This document shows positions 43,954 through 52,433 of a DNA stretch of 64,000 bases, one piece after another (the stretch's first letter is position 1; every line of letters begins with the position of its first letter). The position numbers and the translations under genes are program-made. Source of the stretch: Streptomyces sp. NBC_00457 (lineage in GTDB: Bacteria; Actinomycetota; Actinomycetes; Streptomycetales; Streptomycetaceae); assembly GCF_036014015.1 (NCBI RefSeq), contig NZ_CP107905.1, positions 10,478,001 through 10,542,000 of the forward strand. Direction: 5' to 3'. The notes under the pieces are model-generated. The model saw nothing but the letters and a program-made list of their open reading frames with translations, searched no databases and was not told where the DNA came from.

Positions 43954-44949
43954 TTAGGCGGGCAGCGGCGCCATGGTCACCGTGGACCGGAAGACGGCCG
44001 CCTCGTCCTGGTGGGCGGTCACGAGCACGGACTCCTCGCGGCCCGGGCCGGCCGCGGGCAGGCGGCGCGCTTCGATCACGCACGGTGTGTCCAGTTCGAC
44101 GTACCGGTGGAATTCACTGGTGACGGCGAGTGGCAGGGAGGCATGTCCCAGGGTGGCGGCCGCGGCCTGGCGGGCGGCTTCGAAGAGCATCATGCCGGGC
44201 ACGTGGTCGACCATGTGGTCGAAGAGCACCGGGTGGCGGGTGTCCACCCGCAGCTGCCAGCGGTTCGGCGTGCCGGTGGGGGACAGGACCACGTCGGTCG
44301 GCGACATGCGCCCGACGGTCTGCGGGGGCACCGGGGCCGTCAGCGCCATCACCGGGGGCCGGGTGCCGTCGGGGACGCGGGCGGCGCGCAGCCGCTGGTA
44401 GACCCGGGGGGTGATGCAGGTGTGCGCGCCGCCGCCGGTGGCGGCGAGGTGGCCGTCGCGGTAGATGTCCACCTCGATCCTGAATCCCTGCACCGTGCCG
44501 CCGCGCTGTTTGATGTCGCGGCACCTGACGTCGAGTTCGAGCGAGGCGGGTGCCGCGGCGACGCGCAGGTGCCGGGGGCGGACGGCCACGCTGAGATCGC
44601 TCACCAGGAAGTGGTGGCCGAGGGGGACCCCGTACTCGGTGTGCGCCAGGAGAATGCCGGCCTGGCGGATCGTTTCGGCAGCGATCAGCGGGTCGTGGCA
44701 GCCGTCCACGTTGACGAAGAAGCTGTGTCCGCGGGGCCACTGGGCCGCGAGGCGGAAGCGGTCCTCGCCTGCGCGCGCCCAGTCCGTCAGCATGACCTCG
44801 GCGACGCTCGCGCGGTGGACGAATTCCTTGGGGACCGTGGTGGTCAGGGACCGGTAGGGGAGGGCGCCGGCCCCGGTGGCAGTGGTGTCGTTCTCGGTGT
44901 GTGCCGCGCCGCGTATCGCGCGGTTCCTGTGGAACGTGCTCGCAGACAT
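43954..44949 (-). CDS. AfsA/ScbA-family gamma-butyrolactone synthase
   Basis: A 331-residue AfsA-type protein with two hotdog-like repeats: repeat 1 around FVHRASVAEVMLTDWARAGE and FFVNVDGCHDPLIAAETIRQ, repeat 2 around RVDTRHPVLFDHMVDHVPGM and EFHRYVELDTPCVIEARRLP. AfsA enzymes condense a beta-ketoacyl thioester with dihydroxyacetone phosphate, the first committed step to gamma-butyrolactone signals. AGGGGGG precedes ATG 44949. A near-consensus ARE 58 bp upstream shows that it is under receptor control. With the ScbR-type gene 1.3 kb away it forms a complete signalling pair. Confidence 0.9.
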   Translation of the reverse strand: MSASTFHRNRAIRGAAHTENDTTATGAGALPYRSLTTTVPKEFVHRASVAEVMLTDWARAGEDRFRLAAQWPRGHSFFVNVDGCHDPLIAAETIRQAGILLAHTEYGVPLGHHFLVSDLSVAVRPRHLRVAAAPASLELDVRCRDIKQRGGTVQGFRIEVDIYRDGHLAATGGGAHTCITPRVYQRLRAARVPDGTRPPVMALTAPVPPQTVGRMSPTDVVLSPTGTPNRWQLRVDTRHPVLFDHMVDHVPGMMLFEAARQAAAATLGHASLPLAVTSEFHRYVELDTPCVIEARRLPAAGPGREESVLVTAHQDEAAVFRSTVTMAPLPA

Positions 44950-45006
44950 GATTCCCCCTGAGCCGCTTTGGCTTGAATGTCAGTGGCGGAGCCTCTCAGG
45001 ACAGCG

Positions 45007-45031
45007 AAGATACATACCACCCGGTTTAATT
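45007..45031. promoter_or_regulatory. ARE-like gamma-butyrolactone receptor site 3
   Basis: AAGATACATACCACCCGGTT followed by TAATT, essentially the consensus ARE. It is upstream of the afsA homologue (minus) and of accE (plus). Confidence 0.85.
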
Positions 45032-45285
45032 TCTAGAAGGAACGCGGCACTCCGCCCGGTGCGATATGGAACGGTCCATTCCCACATGTGGAGCCGATCA
45101 TCGGCGGCCTCGGGACCCGCCCGCAACGCGCAGGTCGTCCGCGCACGCCGGGCCGTGTGACGGCTGTGGTGTGCCGGTGCGGTGAGAGGGGCGGCCCGCC
45201 CGGTACCTCAAGTGAGCTCAAAGCCATTCTTGAGCGGTCTGTCCGACCGTGTCCTTGAGGCCCGAGGCGAAGGGGGAGCGGTCGG

Positions 45286-45474
45286 ATGGACGGGAGGGAA
45301 GTCCTGATCAGGGTGGAGCGGGGCCGGCCCGACGAGGCGGAACTGGCCGCCGTGGTCGCGGTGCTGCTCGCGCTGCGGGCGGGTGCCGGGCAGGAGCCCG
45401 GGCAGCCGCCGGCGGCCGCCATGCGGTGGTGGCGCACGCCGGACGCCTATGCGGCGCCGGACGGCTGGCGCTGA
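45286..45474 (+). CDS. accE: Acyl-CoA carboxylase epsilon subunit
   Basis: A 62-residue protein with the epsilon-subunit pattern: IRVERGRPDEAELAAVVAVL at the start and RWWRTPDAYAAPDGWR at the end. In Streptomyces this small subunit strengthens the complex of the biotinylated alpha chain and the carboxyltransferase beta chain. ATG at 45286 with GGGGGAG upstream. It is followed by the beta-subunit gene on the same strand; no alpha subunit is in this window, so a housekeeping AccA is probably shared. Confidence 0.8.
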   Translation: MDGREVLIRVERGRPDEAELAAVVAVLLALRAGAGQEPGQPPAAAMRWWRTPDAYAAPDGWR

Positions 45475-45512
45475 CGGCCGGTGGTGATCTCCTCCACGTG
45501 TTCACCGGATCC

Positions 45513-45543
45513 AAAATAGAAACCGCGCATGCGGTTTGTTATT
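45513..45543. promoter_or_regulatory. ARE-like gamma-butyrolactone receptor site 4
   Basis: AAATAGAAACCGCGCATGCG then GTTTGTTATT: AAACCGC and GCGGTTT are perfect inverted arms. It lies 57-87 bp upstream of accB, overlapping the expected promoter. Confidence 0.7.
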
Positions 45544-45599
45544 ATGCTGTCACGATCCGGGACGGGGCCTGACGGTCTTGTCCCAGGAAGGCACCTGAC

Positions 45600-47192
45600 A
45601 TGGCGATGACGACTGCCCCGGCCCCCGTCGGACCGGGGCCCACCGATCTGCGCGGGCGCGTGGCGGAACTGCACAGCATCCGTGAGCAGGCGCTGGCCGG
45701 GCCGAGCGAGAAGGCGAGCGCGGCGCAGCACGCCCGGGGCAAGCTGACCGCGAGGGAGCGCATCGAGCTGCTGCTGGACGAGGGTTCGTTCCGGGAGGTC
45801 GAGCAGCTGCGCCGGCACCGGGCGACCGGCTTCGGGCTGGAGCTGAAAAAGCCGTACACGGACGGTGTGGTCACCGGCTGGGGGACGGTGGAGGGCCGCA
45901 CGGTCTTCGTCTACGCCCACGACTTCCGCATCTTCGGCGGCGCGCTGGGCGAGGCGCATGCCGAGAAGATCCACAAGATCATGGACATGGCCCTGGCCAC
46001 CGGGGCGCCGCTGGTGTCGCTGAACGACGGCGCCGGCGCCCGCATCCAGGAGGGCGTCAGCGCGCTTGCCGGCTACGGCGGCATCTTCCAGCGCAACACC
46101 CGGGCCTCGGGGGTGATCCCGCAGATCTCGGTGATGCTGGGCCCGTGCGCGGGCGGCGCGGCCTACAGCCCGGCGCTGACCGACTTCGTGTTCATGGTCC
46201 GCGAGACCAGCCAGATGTTCATCACCGGCCCGGACGTGGTCAAGGCGGTCACCGGCGAGGAGATCACCCACAACGGCCTGGGCGGCGCGGACGTGCACGC
46301 CGAGACTTCCGGCGTGGCCCACTTCGCCTACGACGACGAGGAGACCTGTCTGGCGGAGGTGCGCTACCTGCTGTCGATGCTCCCGCAGAACAACCGTCAG
46401 GCCCCGCCGAAGGCGCCCGGCGGCGACCGGGCCGAGCGGCGCTCGGACGTGCTGCTGGACCTGGTGCCCGCCGACGGCAACCGGCCCTACGACATGGCCA
46501 AGGTGATCGAGGAGATCGTCGACGACGGTGAGTACCTCGAGGTCCACGAGCGCTGGGCCCGCAACATCATCTGCGCGCTGGCCCGGCTGGACGGCCAGGT
46601 CGTCGGCATCGTCGCCAACCAGCCGCAGAGCCTGGCCGGGGTGCTGGACATCGAGGCGTCGGAGAAGGCCGCACGCTTCGTCCAGATGTGCGACGCCTTC
46701 AACATCCCGCTCCTCACCCTGCTGGACGTCCCCGGATTTTTGCCCGGCGTCGGCCAGGAGCACGGCGGGATCATCCGGCACGGCGCGAAGCTGCTGTACG
46801 CCTACTGCAACGCGACCGTGCCGCGGATCTCGCTGATCCTGCGCAAGGCCTACGGCGGCGCGTACATCGTCATGGACTCGGCGTCCACCGGCGCCGACCT
46901 GACCTATGCCTGGCCGACGAACGAGATCGCCGTGATGGGCGCCGAGGGCGCCGCGAACGTCATCTTCCGCCGCCAGATCGCCGAGGCGGAGGACCCCGAG
47001 GCCATGCGGCACAAGATGGTCAAGGAGTACAAGGCCGAGCTGATGCACCCCTACTACGCGGCCGAGCGCGGGCTGGTCGACGACGTCATCGACCCGGCCG
47101 CCACCCGCGAGGTCCTGATCCGCTCCCTGGCCATGCTCCGCAGCAAGCACGCCGACCTGCCCTCCCGCAAGCACGGCAATCCCCCGCAGTAG
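45600..47192 (+). CDS. accB: Acetyl-CoA carboxylase carboxyltransferase beta subunit (AccB type)
   Basis: A 530-residue carboxyltransferase beta subunit of the AccB/PccB family. Landmarks: KLTARERIELLLDEGSFREV, GGALGEAHAEKIHKIMDMAL, PCAGGAAYSPALTDFVFMV and LILRKAYGGAYIVMDSASTG. In Streptomyces the residue after GGAY decides substrate: Ile in acetyl-CoA-preferring AccB, Asp in propionyl-CoA-specific PccB. Ile here predicts acetyl-CoA to malonyl-CoA. It would raise malonyl-CoA for polyketide synthesis and for the NphT7-type enzyme in the same cluster. An ARE sits in its promoter region. Confidence 0.9.
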   Translation: MAMTTAPAPVGPGPTDLRGRVAELHSIREQALAGPSEKASAAQHARGKLTARERIELLLDEGSFREVEQLRRHRATGFGLELKKPYTDGVVTGWGTVEGRTVFVYAHDFRIFGGALGEAHAEKIHKIMDMALATGAPLVSLNDGAGARIQEGVSALAGYGGIFQRNTRASGVIPQISVMLGPCAGGAAYSPALTDFVFMVRETSQMFITGPDVVKAVTGEEITHNGLGGADVHAETSGVAHFAYDDEETCLAEVRYLLSMLPQNNRQAPPKAPGGDRAERRSDVLLDLVPADGNRPYDMAKVIEEIVDDGEYLEVHERWARNIICALARLDGQVVGIVANQPQSLAGVLDIEASEKAARFVQMCDAFNIPLLTLLDVPGFLPGVGQEHGGIIRHGAKLLYAYCNATVPRISLILRKAYGGAYIVMDSASTGADLTYAWPTNEIAVMGAEGAANVIFRRQIAEAEDPEAMRHKMVKEYKAELMHPYYAAERGLVDDVIDPAATREVLIRSLAMLRSKHADLPSRKHGNPPQ

Positions 47193-47266
47193 CACTACGC
47201 CCACGGGACGTGGGACGCCGGTGCGGTGCCGGCTTTCGGCCTCCCGCCTTCTGTAGGAGACAGCAC

Positions 47267-47956
47267 ATGGTCAAACAGGAGCGAGCGGCCCGCACCCGGC
47301 ACGCGCTGATCCAGGCCGCGGCCGCGGTGTTCGCCGAGGAGGGCTTTGTCGCCGCGTCGCTGAGCGCCATCAGCAGCCGGGCCGGTGTCAGCAACGGAGC
47401 GCTGCACTTCCACTTCGCCAGCAAGAACCGGCTCGCCGAAGCGGTCCGGGCCGAGGCCGCCGAGGCCGTCGGGCGGATCACCGAGGCGGCGCGGGCCCGC
47501 CACGGCGACTCCCTGCAGACGGTGGTGGACGCCACGCACGCTCTGATGGACAGCCTCGCCCGCGACATCGTGGTCCGCGCCGGCTTCGAACTCGCCGGCG
47601 ACGTCGCGCGCCGGGGCGGGCCCTCCCTGCGCAGGCAGTGGCAGCGCTGGGTCGAGGACAGCCTTGGGCGGGCCGAGCGCAGCGGCGCTCTGGCGCCCGC
47701 CGTGTCCGCCGCGGACGGGGCCCGCGTCATCGTCGCCGCGACCGCGGGCTTCGAGATCCTCGGCGGCGAGGACGCCTCCTGGCTCTCCCGCCGCAGCGTC
47801 ACCCGCTTGTGGGAGGTTCTCCTGCCGCTGCTCGCCGGCCGGCAGGCCAGGGACCAGCTGGTGTGCGCGGGCTCGAACCTGCTGAACGCCGTCCCCGCGC
47901 AGGAGCAGTCCGCGCAGGTGAACCCCCAAAATTTGCATACCAAGAGGTTTGTTTAA
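47267..47956 (+). CDS. Second gamma-butyrolactone-receptor-like TetR (pseudo-receptor type)
   Basis: A 229-residue TetR protein similar to the first receptor: KQERAARTRHALIQAAAAVF and RAGVSNGALHFHFASKNRLA. Clusters of this sort often keep a second receptor homologue (JadR2/ScbR2-type) that does not answer gamma-butyrolactones but binds the antibiotic or its precursors and represses the SARP gene. AGGAGA six bases before ATG 47267. Its 3' end contains an ARE within the last codons, ahead of the SARP gene. Which of the two roles applies cannot be decided by eye. Confidence 0.82.
   Translation: MVKQERAARTRHALIQAAAAVFAEEGFVAASLSAISSRAGVSNGALHFHFASKNRLAEAVRAEAAEAVGRITEAARARHGDSLQTVVDATHALMDSLARDIVVRAGFELAGDVARRGGPSLRRQWQRWVEDSLGRAERSGALAPAVSAADGARVIVAATAGFEILGGEDASWLSRRSVTRLWEVLLPLLAGRQARDQLVCAGSNLLNAVPAQEQSAQVNPQNLHTKRFV
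47928..47954. promoter_or_regulatory. ARE-like site 5, inside the 3' end of the second receptor gene
   Basis: AAATTTGCATACCAAGAGGT then TTGTTT. It overlaps codons for QNLHTKRFV at the end of the TetR gene and lies about 270 bp upstream of the first SARP gene. Confidence 0.6.
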
Positions 47957-48091
47957 TGCCCGGATCCCGGTCACGCCCTCCCTGCTTTCCCTTGAGAAGC
48001 CCTCGAGGATGCCCCGCGAACACCTTGAGTCCCGCCGGAGATCAAGCGTTTGCCCTGCTCAATGAGTGCATGACCTCGACTCGGGACCAAA

Positions 48092-48116
48092 GAGATACAG
48101 GACGCGCGGTTTGGTA
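48092..48116. promoter_or_regulatory. ARE-like site 6 upstream of SARP gene 1
   Basis: GAGATACAGGACGCGCGGTT then TGG. First of two sites in tandem, about 106-130 bp before the SARP start. Confidence 0.65.
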
Positions 48117-48117
48117 T

Positions 48118-48141
48118 TGACATACCGCGCGTGCTGTTTTT
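48118..48141. promoter_or_regulatory. ARE-like site 7 upstream of SARP gene 1
   Basis: TGACATACCGCGCGTGCTGT followed by TTTT; directly follows site 6. TTGACA at 48116-48121 may also be the -35 box of the SARP promoter, so binding here would block transcription. Confidence 0.6.
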
Positions 48142-48221
48142 ACCCTGGGTGAGGAGCCGGAGTGGCCTCCGCTGGCGGCCACGGAATGACCGGAGCTCGT
48201 GCATAAGACAGGGGAGATCGC

Positions 48222-49061
48222 GTGGACATCAAGGTACTCGGGGCACTGGCCGTCACGGAGAACGGCGTCTCCATAACGCCGACGGCTCCCAAGCCGCGCC
48301 AGGTTCTGGCCCTGCTGGCGCTGCACGCCGACCGGGTGGTGCCCGTGGCCGCCCTGATCGAGGAGCTCTGGGGCGTCACCCCGCCGCGCAGCGCCCGCAC
48401 CACCTTGCAGACGTACGTCCTGCAGCTGCGCGAACTCATCGCCGTGGCCCTGGACCAGGACGAGCGCGGCGGTGCGCACGGACCCGGCGCACCGCGCACC
48501 GCCAAGGAGGTGCTGGTGACGATGCCCGGCGGCTATCTGCTGGCCAGCGGCGGCGGCCCCAGCGATGTCCGCCTGTTCGAGCGGCTCGCGGGCACGGGAT
48601 ACCGGGCCATGGACGCGGGTGACTTCCCCGGCGCCGCGCGCCAGCTGCGCGAAGCGCTCGCGCTGTGGTCCGGCACCGCCTTCGCGGACGTCCAGGTCGG
48701 GGAGCAGCTGGAGACGGAGATCAAGCGCCTCGAGGAGAGCCGGCTGTGCGCTCTCGACCAGCGCATCGAGGCCGACCTGCGGCTGGGGCGCCACCGTGAA
48801 CTGCTGGCCGAGCTGACGGTCTTGGTGAACCGTTACCGCACCCACGAGAGCCTGCACGGCCAGTTCATGCTCGCGCTGTACCGCTCGGGGCGGCGCGGAG
48901 AGGCCCTGGAGGCCTATCAGCGGCTGCGGGTCACGCTCGTCCGCGACCTCGGCCTGGAGCCGTCCGCGGCGCTGCAGCGCCTGCAGCGGTCCGTCCTCAC
49001 CGCCAGCCCCGAGCCGGCGGCAGCCGGCGCGGCCAAGGAGCGGCTCGTCGCGACGAGTTGA
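48222..49061 (+). CDS. SARP-family pathway activator 1
   Basis: A 279-residue Streptomyces antibiotic regulatory protein. Winged-helix domain in the first ~95 residues (KVLGALAVTENGVSITPTAP, LIEELWGVTPPRSARTTLQT, TYVLQLREL), then the BTAD helical domain (ALALWSGTAFADVQVGEQLE, RHRELLAELTVLVNRYRTHE, LYRSGRRGEALEAYQRLRVT). GTG at 48222. SARPs bind 11-bp-phased repeats and recruit RNA polymerase. Two or three AREs upstream put it under butyrolactone control, the normal hierarchy. Confidence 0.92.
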   Translation: MDIKVLGALAVTENGVSITPTAPKPRQVLALLALHADRVVPVAALIEELWGVTPPRSARTTLQTYVLQLRELIAVALDQDERGGAHGPGAPRTAKEVLVTMPGGYLLASGGGPSDVRLFERLAGTGYRAMDAGDFPGAARQLREALALWSGTAFADVQVGEQLETEIKRLEESRLCALDQRIEADLRLGRHRELLAELTVLVNRYRTHESLHGQFMLALYRSGRRGEALEAYQRLRVTLVRDLGLEPSAALQRLQRSVLTASPEPAAAGAAKERLVATS

Positions 49062-49755
49062 GTGAGGGCCCGTTCCCGGACGCCTGCGTGCTGCGGGGGA
49101 GCCCCGGTCCGCCGGCGCCCCGGACAGCGGCAGGCACCCGCCCTTAAGACCGCTGAGCTCTCCCTGCTCTCCCTGCCGCCCGGCCCGCGGGGGTCCGCCG
49201 CCGCCCCTGGCGCAACGGCCTGAACACGCCGGCCGCCGCACAGGATCCGGCAGTGGCCCGGAAGCTGCGGCCCGCACGGACCGTACGCCGGCTCTCACCC
49301 CGTGGCCGCCACCGTCTTCGCCGTCATGGTCCTGACCGCCCACAAGGACACCGCAGCCCGGCCCGCCCGACCCGCCGGGGGCCGCCTCGCCGCCGGCAAA
49401 CGTCCCGGAGCGCCGAAGCCAGGACGCGCGCCGCGCCCGGCGTGCGCCGCCCTGCCCGTGCCGTGGCCGGGCGCCCCGCACCCGGGCCGCTGAGCACACC
49501 TGCGGGCCGTCACCGGCGGCGCCGAAACCGCGCGCTCTTCCCCTGACGCGTGCGCACCGGTGACACCCCTCCCCACGGGACATGCCCGCCAGACGGAATT
49601 TCGAGTTCCGCACATTCGGTTTCTCTGCAGTAAAAACTCCATGGGAAGGGCGGCCGGGAAGAGCATCCCGTGATACGCCGGACGCAATTGTGCGGATCCA
49701 GGTGTTCCGCTGAAACCTCCTCGAGCTCTGGTCGAAGAAAGGAGGGTGTGGCGCG
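49062..49755. other. Intergenic region between SARP genes
   Basis: A CGGGG-GAG-CCCCG stem near 49095-49108 could end SARP 1 transcription. No protein family is seen in the many GC-rich frames. The stretch 49595-49700 is less GC-rich and probably contains the promoter of the leader frame and second SARP. Confidence 0.35.
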
Positions 49756-49830
49756 ATGTTGGCTAGTGTGCTGACGGTGACGGAATTCAGCCATGAGAGG
49801 AACTCGGCGAGCTACGGAGGAAAGCAGTGA
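49756..49830 (+). CDS. 24-residue leader ORF coupled to SARP gene 2
   Basis: ATG at 49756 is preceded by AAGGAGGG. The frame reads MLASVLTVTEFSHERNS, then ASYGGKQ, and its TGA overlaps the GTG of the SARP gene (GTGA). The peptide's last codons contain the SARP ribosome site (GGAGG). This is the layout of a translationally coupled leader; whether the peptide itself matters is unknown. Confidence 0.5.
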   Translation: MLASVLTVTEFSHERNSASYGGKQ

Positions 49831-50648
49831 AGATTCAGGTTCTGGGTCCGTTGAGTGCCGAGGTCAATGGGGGATCGATTGTCCCGACGGCCGGAAAGCC
49901 GCGGCAGATTCTTTCCCTGCTGGCCCTCTACCCCGGACGGGTGATGCCCGTTCCCATGCTCATGGAGGAAATCTGGGGAACCGAGCCGCCGCAGAGCGCG
50001 CTCACCACGCTGCAGACCTACATCCTCCAGCTGCGCCGGCGCCTGGGCACCGCGATGGGGCCCGACGCCCCCGGCACGGCCAAGGAAGTGCTCGCCACCC
50101 GCCACGGCGGCTATCTGCTGCAGATACCGCCCGAGAGCGTCGACGTGCACGAGTACGAACGCATGGTCACCGAAGGCAGGTCAGCCTTCGAGACCGGGGA
50201 CGACGCGACCTCGGCTGCCCGTTTCCGTAAGGCGCTGGAGCTGTGGCGCGGGCCCGCGCTGGTCGACGTACGGGTCGGACCGATCCTCGCCATCGAGGTC
50301 ATGCGCCTGGAGGAGAGCCGGCTCGGCACCGTCGAGCGGCGCATCGACGCCGACCTGCGGCTCGGCCGGCACGCCGAACTCATCGCGGAACTCGCCGAGC
50401 TGACGGCGCGCTACCCGCAGCACGAAGGGCTGCACTCGCAGGCCATGGTGGCCATGTACCGGTCGGGGCGGCAGGCCTCGGCCCTCGCCGTCTACCGGCA
50501 ACTGCGCAACCGGCTGATCGACGAGCTGGGTGTCGAGCCCTCGCCGCAGGTGCAGCGCCTGCACCAGGCCATGCTGGCCGTCGACCCGCGACTGGATGTC
50601 GTCGCCGGAGAGCGGCGCAGCTCGACCTTCGACCTGTATGCCGCCTGA
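49827..50648 (+). CDS. SARP-family pathway activator 2
   Basis: A 273-residue SARP, clearly a paralogue of SARP 1: KIQVLGPLSAEVNGGSIVPT, LMEEIWGTEPPQSALTTLQT, then BTAD with LELWRGPALVDVRVGPILA and MVAMYRSGRQASALAVYRQL. GTG at 49827 with GGAGG nine bases upstream, inside the end of a 24-residue leader frame. Two SARPs in tandem suggest a cascade or control of different parts of the cluster. Confidence 0.92.
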   Translation: MKIQVLGPLSAEVNGGSIVPTAGKPRQILSLLALYPGRVMPVPMLMEEIWGTEPPQSALTTLQTYILQLRRRLGTAMGPDAPGTAKEVLATRHGGYLLQIPPESVDVHEYERMVTEGRSAFETGDDATSAARFRKALELWRGPALVDVRVGPILAIEVMRLEESRLGTVERRIDADLRLGRHAELIAELAELTARYPQHEGLHSQAMVAMYRSGRQASALAVYRQLRNRLIDELGVEPSPQVQRLHQAMLAVDPRLDVVAGERRSSTFDLYAA

Positions 50649-51495
50649 GGCCGGCCGGAGCGGGGGCCTGCGCCGTACTCAGCGCCTAGGAGTGATCCCG
50701 GAGTCAGAGGCCTGGCGGCCCGAGCACGGTGGGATCTGCGAGGAGGCCGGGCGTGCCTGCCCGGGCAGCGGCGAACGGCCGCAGCCCGGGCACCCGGTCT
50801 GACGCCCCGTACCGCCCGGCCGTGGTGGTGGGCGCACCGTCCATGTCCCGAGCCGGCGCGGCCCTTTGCCGCCGGGACGGTGGGCCACCCGCAGGGCGGC
50901 AGACGCGTGCGCGAGGCGGTGCACCGCAGGTTTCGGACGGGGCGCGGGCGCACTCGGACGGCTGCACCGGGTGACGGCCCTCGCGTGCCGGGACACCTGG
51001 GGGGATCCGTGCGCACCGCCGTCCCGATGACCTGCCGAGGTTTTCCGGGCTCATTCACTTGGTGGCCGGGTGGGCCAGTCGAAGCCGGCGAGCCGTAACA
51101 AGACGCTGCTGCGCGGAAGGTGCCGGCCGATCCCGGTGTCCAGGGACATGCGCGATCTGTGGTCACGAGGCGTTCGTTCCAGATGCTCGTTGGGCGTTCC
51201 ACCGACACCGAGTCCCGTCTCCACCGTGGAAGGGCCGGTGAGCTACGCGTTCATGCGTGATCCTGGCGTGCTTCCCCCTGCTGAAGCGGACTACCCGACG
51301 GGTACGGGCTCCGGCGGCCGCACAAAACCAGGCTCCCGTCGGAATCGAGGGTCTCTCACGTCGCCTGGCACCGGAGGTCTTCGCGCCCGCTCGCCTTCGC
51401 GCGGGCCTCAGCCCGCTCTCCAGGGATGCTTGAGGCCCTCCGGCGATTCTCGAACCGCACCCCTGCGCCCCAGGGGGGAGGCCAAGGAGGATGCC
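50649..51495. other. Intergenic region without supported gene
   Basis: About 850 bp of GC-rich sequence with open frames on both strands but no recognised family or convincing start. Likely holds the promoter of the thioesterase-aromatase-tatB genes. Confidence 0.35.
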
Positions 51496-52248
51496 ATGTC
51501 GGACGAACAGCCCGTGCGACTGCACTGTTTCGCACACTCCGCAGGGGGTGTCTCCGTCTTCGACGGCTGGGCCGAGAGCACCGGACCCGGGGTGGAGGTG
51601 AGGGCGGTCTCCCTGCCGGGGGAGCAACGGCGGCGATCCGAACCCCGGGTGACCACGCATGAGGCGCTGCTCGCCGATCTGCTGCCCCCGTTCACCGGCC
51701 CGCGCTGCGGCCCGTACGTGCTGTACGGGCACGGTCTGGGCGCCCTGGTTGCCCTCACCGTGACGCGCGCCCTGCACGAGGCGGGGGTGCCCGGCCCCGC
51801 GCTCCTTGCCGTCAGTGCCTGCCCGCCGCCCCACACGCCCTCCGCGCTGCCGGATGTCCGCGGGGCGACGGACGCCGACGTGCTGCACCTGTTGGGCGGC
51901 CAGGGCGCCGTGCCGCCCGGCAGCGACGAAGGGATCGTGCTGCGGGCCATGCTGCCGGTGCTCCGCGCCGACCTGGAGCTCGCCAAGGCCCTGGAAGAGG
52001 CGGCCCGCACACCCTCTTCCACGGGCCCGCTCACCACACCGGTCCTCGTCGTCTCCTCGCAGGCGAACCCGCTCGCGCCGCCCACGATCACCGACGGCTG
52101 GTGGCAGTGGACCCAGGGGCCCGTCCGCTCGCGCACCGTCCCCGGGCGTCACTTCTTCGTACGCGGCGGCCGTGAACTGCCGCGGCTGCTGGGCCGGGCC
52201 TGCCGCGTCGCCGGCCGCCTCGCCCGCCAGCGCGTGCCCGTCGGCTGA
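51496..52248 (+). CDS. Type II thioesterase-like protein lacking the catalytic serine
   Basis: A 250-residue alpha/beta-hydrolase of the type II thioesterase (RifR/GrsT) group: RLHCFAHSAGGVSVFDGWAE and PGRHFFVRGGRELPRLLG (catalytic His kept). AGGAGG five bases before ATG 51496. The nucleophile elbow, normally GHSxG, is YGHGLGALVA, with Gly for Ser; the usual G-D-x-D-P loop reads SSQANPLAP, with Asn in place of Asp. Normal editing hydrolysis by this triad is therefore unlikely. It may be an inactive scaffold, bind acyl-ACP, or use another residue. Lies just upstream of the aromatase/cyclase. Confidence 0.8.
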   Translation: MSDEQPVRLHCFAHSAGGVSVFDGWAESTGPGVEVRAVSLPGEQRRRSEPRVTTHEALLADLLPPFTGPRCGPYVLYGHGLGALVALTVTRALHEAGVPGPALLAVSACPPPHTPSALPDVRGATDADVLHLLGGQGAVPPGSDEGIVLRAMLPVLRADLELAKALEEAARTPSSTGPLTTPVLVVSSQANPLAPPTITDGWWQWTQGPVRSRTVPGRHFFVRGGRELPRLLGRACRVAGRLARQRVPVG

Positions 52249-52433
52249 ACCCGCGCCGCGGTCACCCGGTGCGGGCCAGGGGCGCCTGCGACCCCCCTGC
52301 ATCACCGTGCGAGGCACGTCAGCCGGCGGATACGGGGGCAGCGCTTCACCCCCTCGTGCATCAGCGGTGTCGTCCGGCCGTCTGAAAATTCTGTTTGCGT
52401 CCCCGTCGGCGTAAGGCAAGGAGAGGTGTTCAG

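Noticed and set aside
42620..44083. 487-codon frame on the minus strand
   Set aside because: Antisense to the NmrA-like gene and the tandem repeat block; no family features and conflicts with well-supported genes.
45205..45235. TCAAG-type repeats upstream of accE considered as a SARP box
   Set aside because: Units are about 10 bp apart, only two in number and poorly matched; weaker than the triple repeat at 57882.
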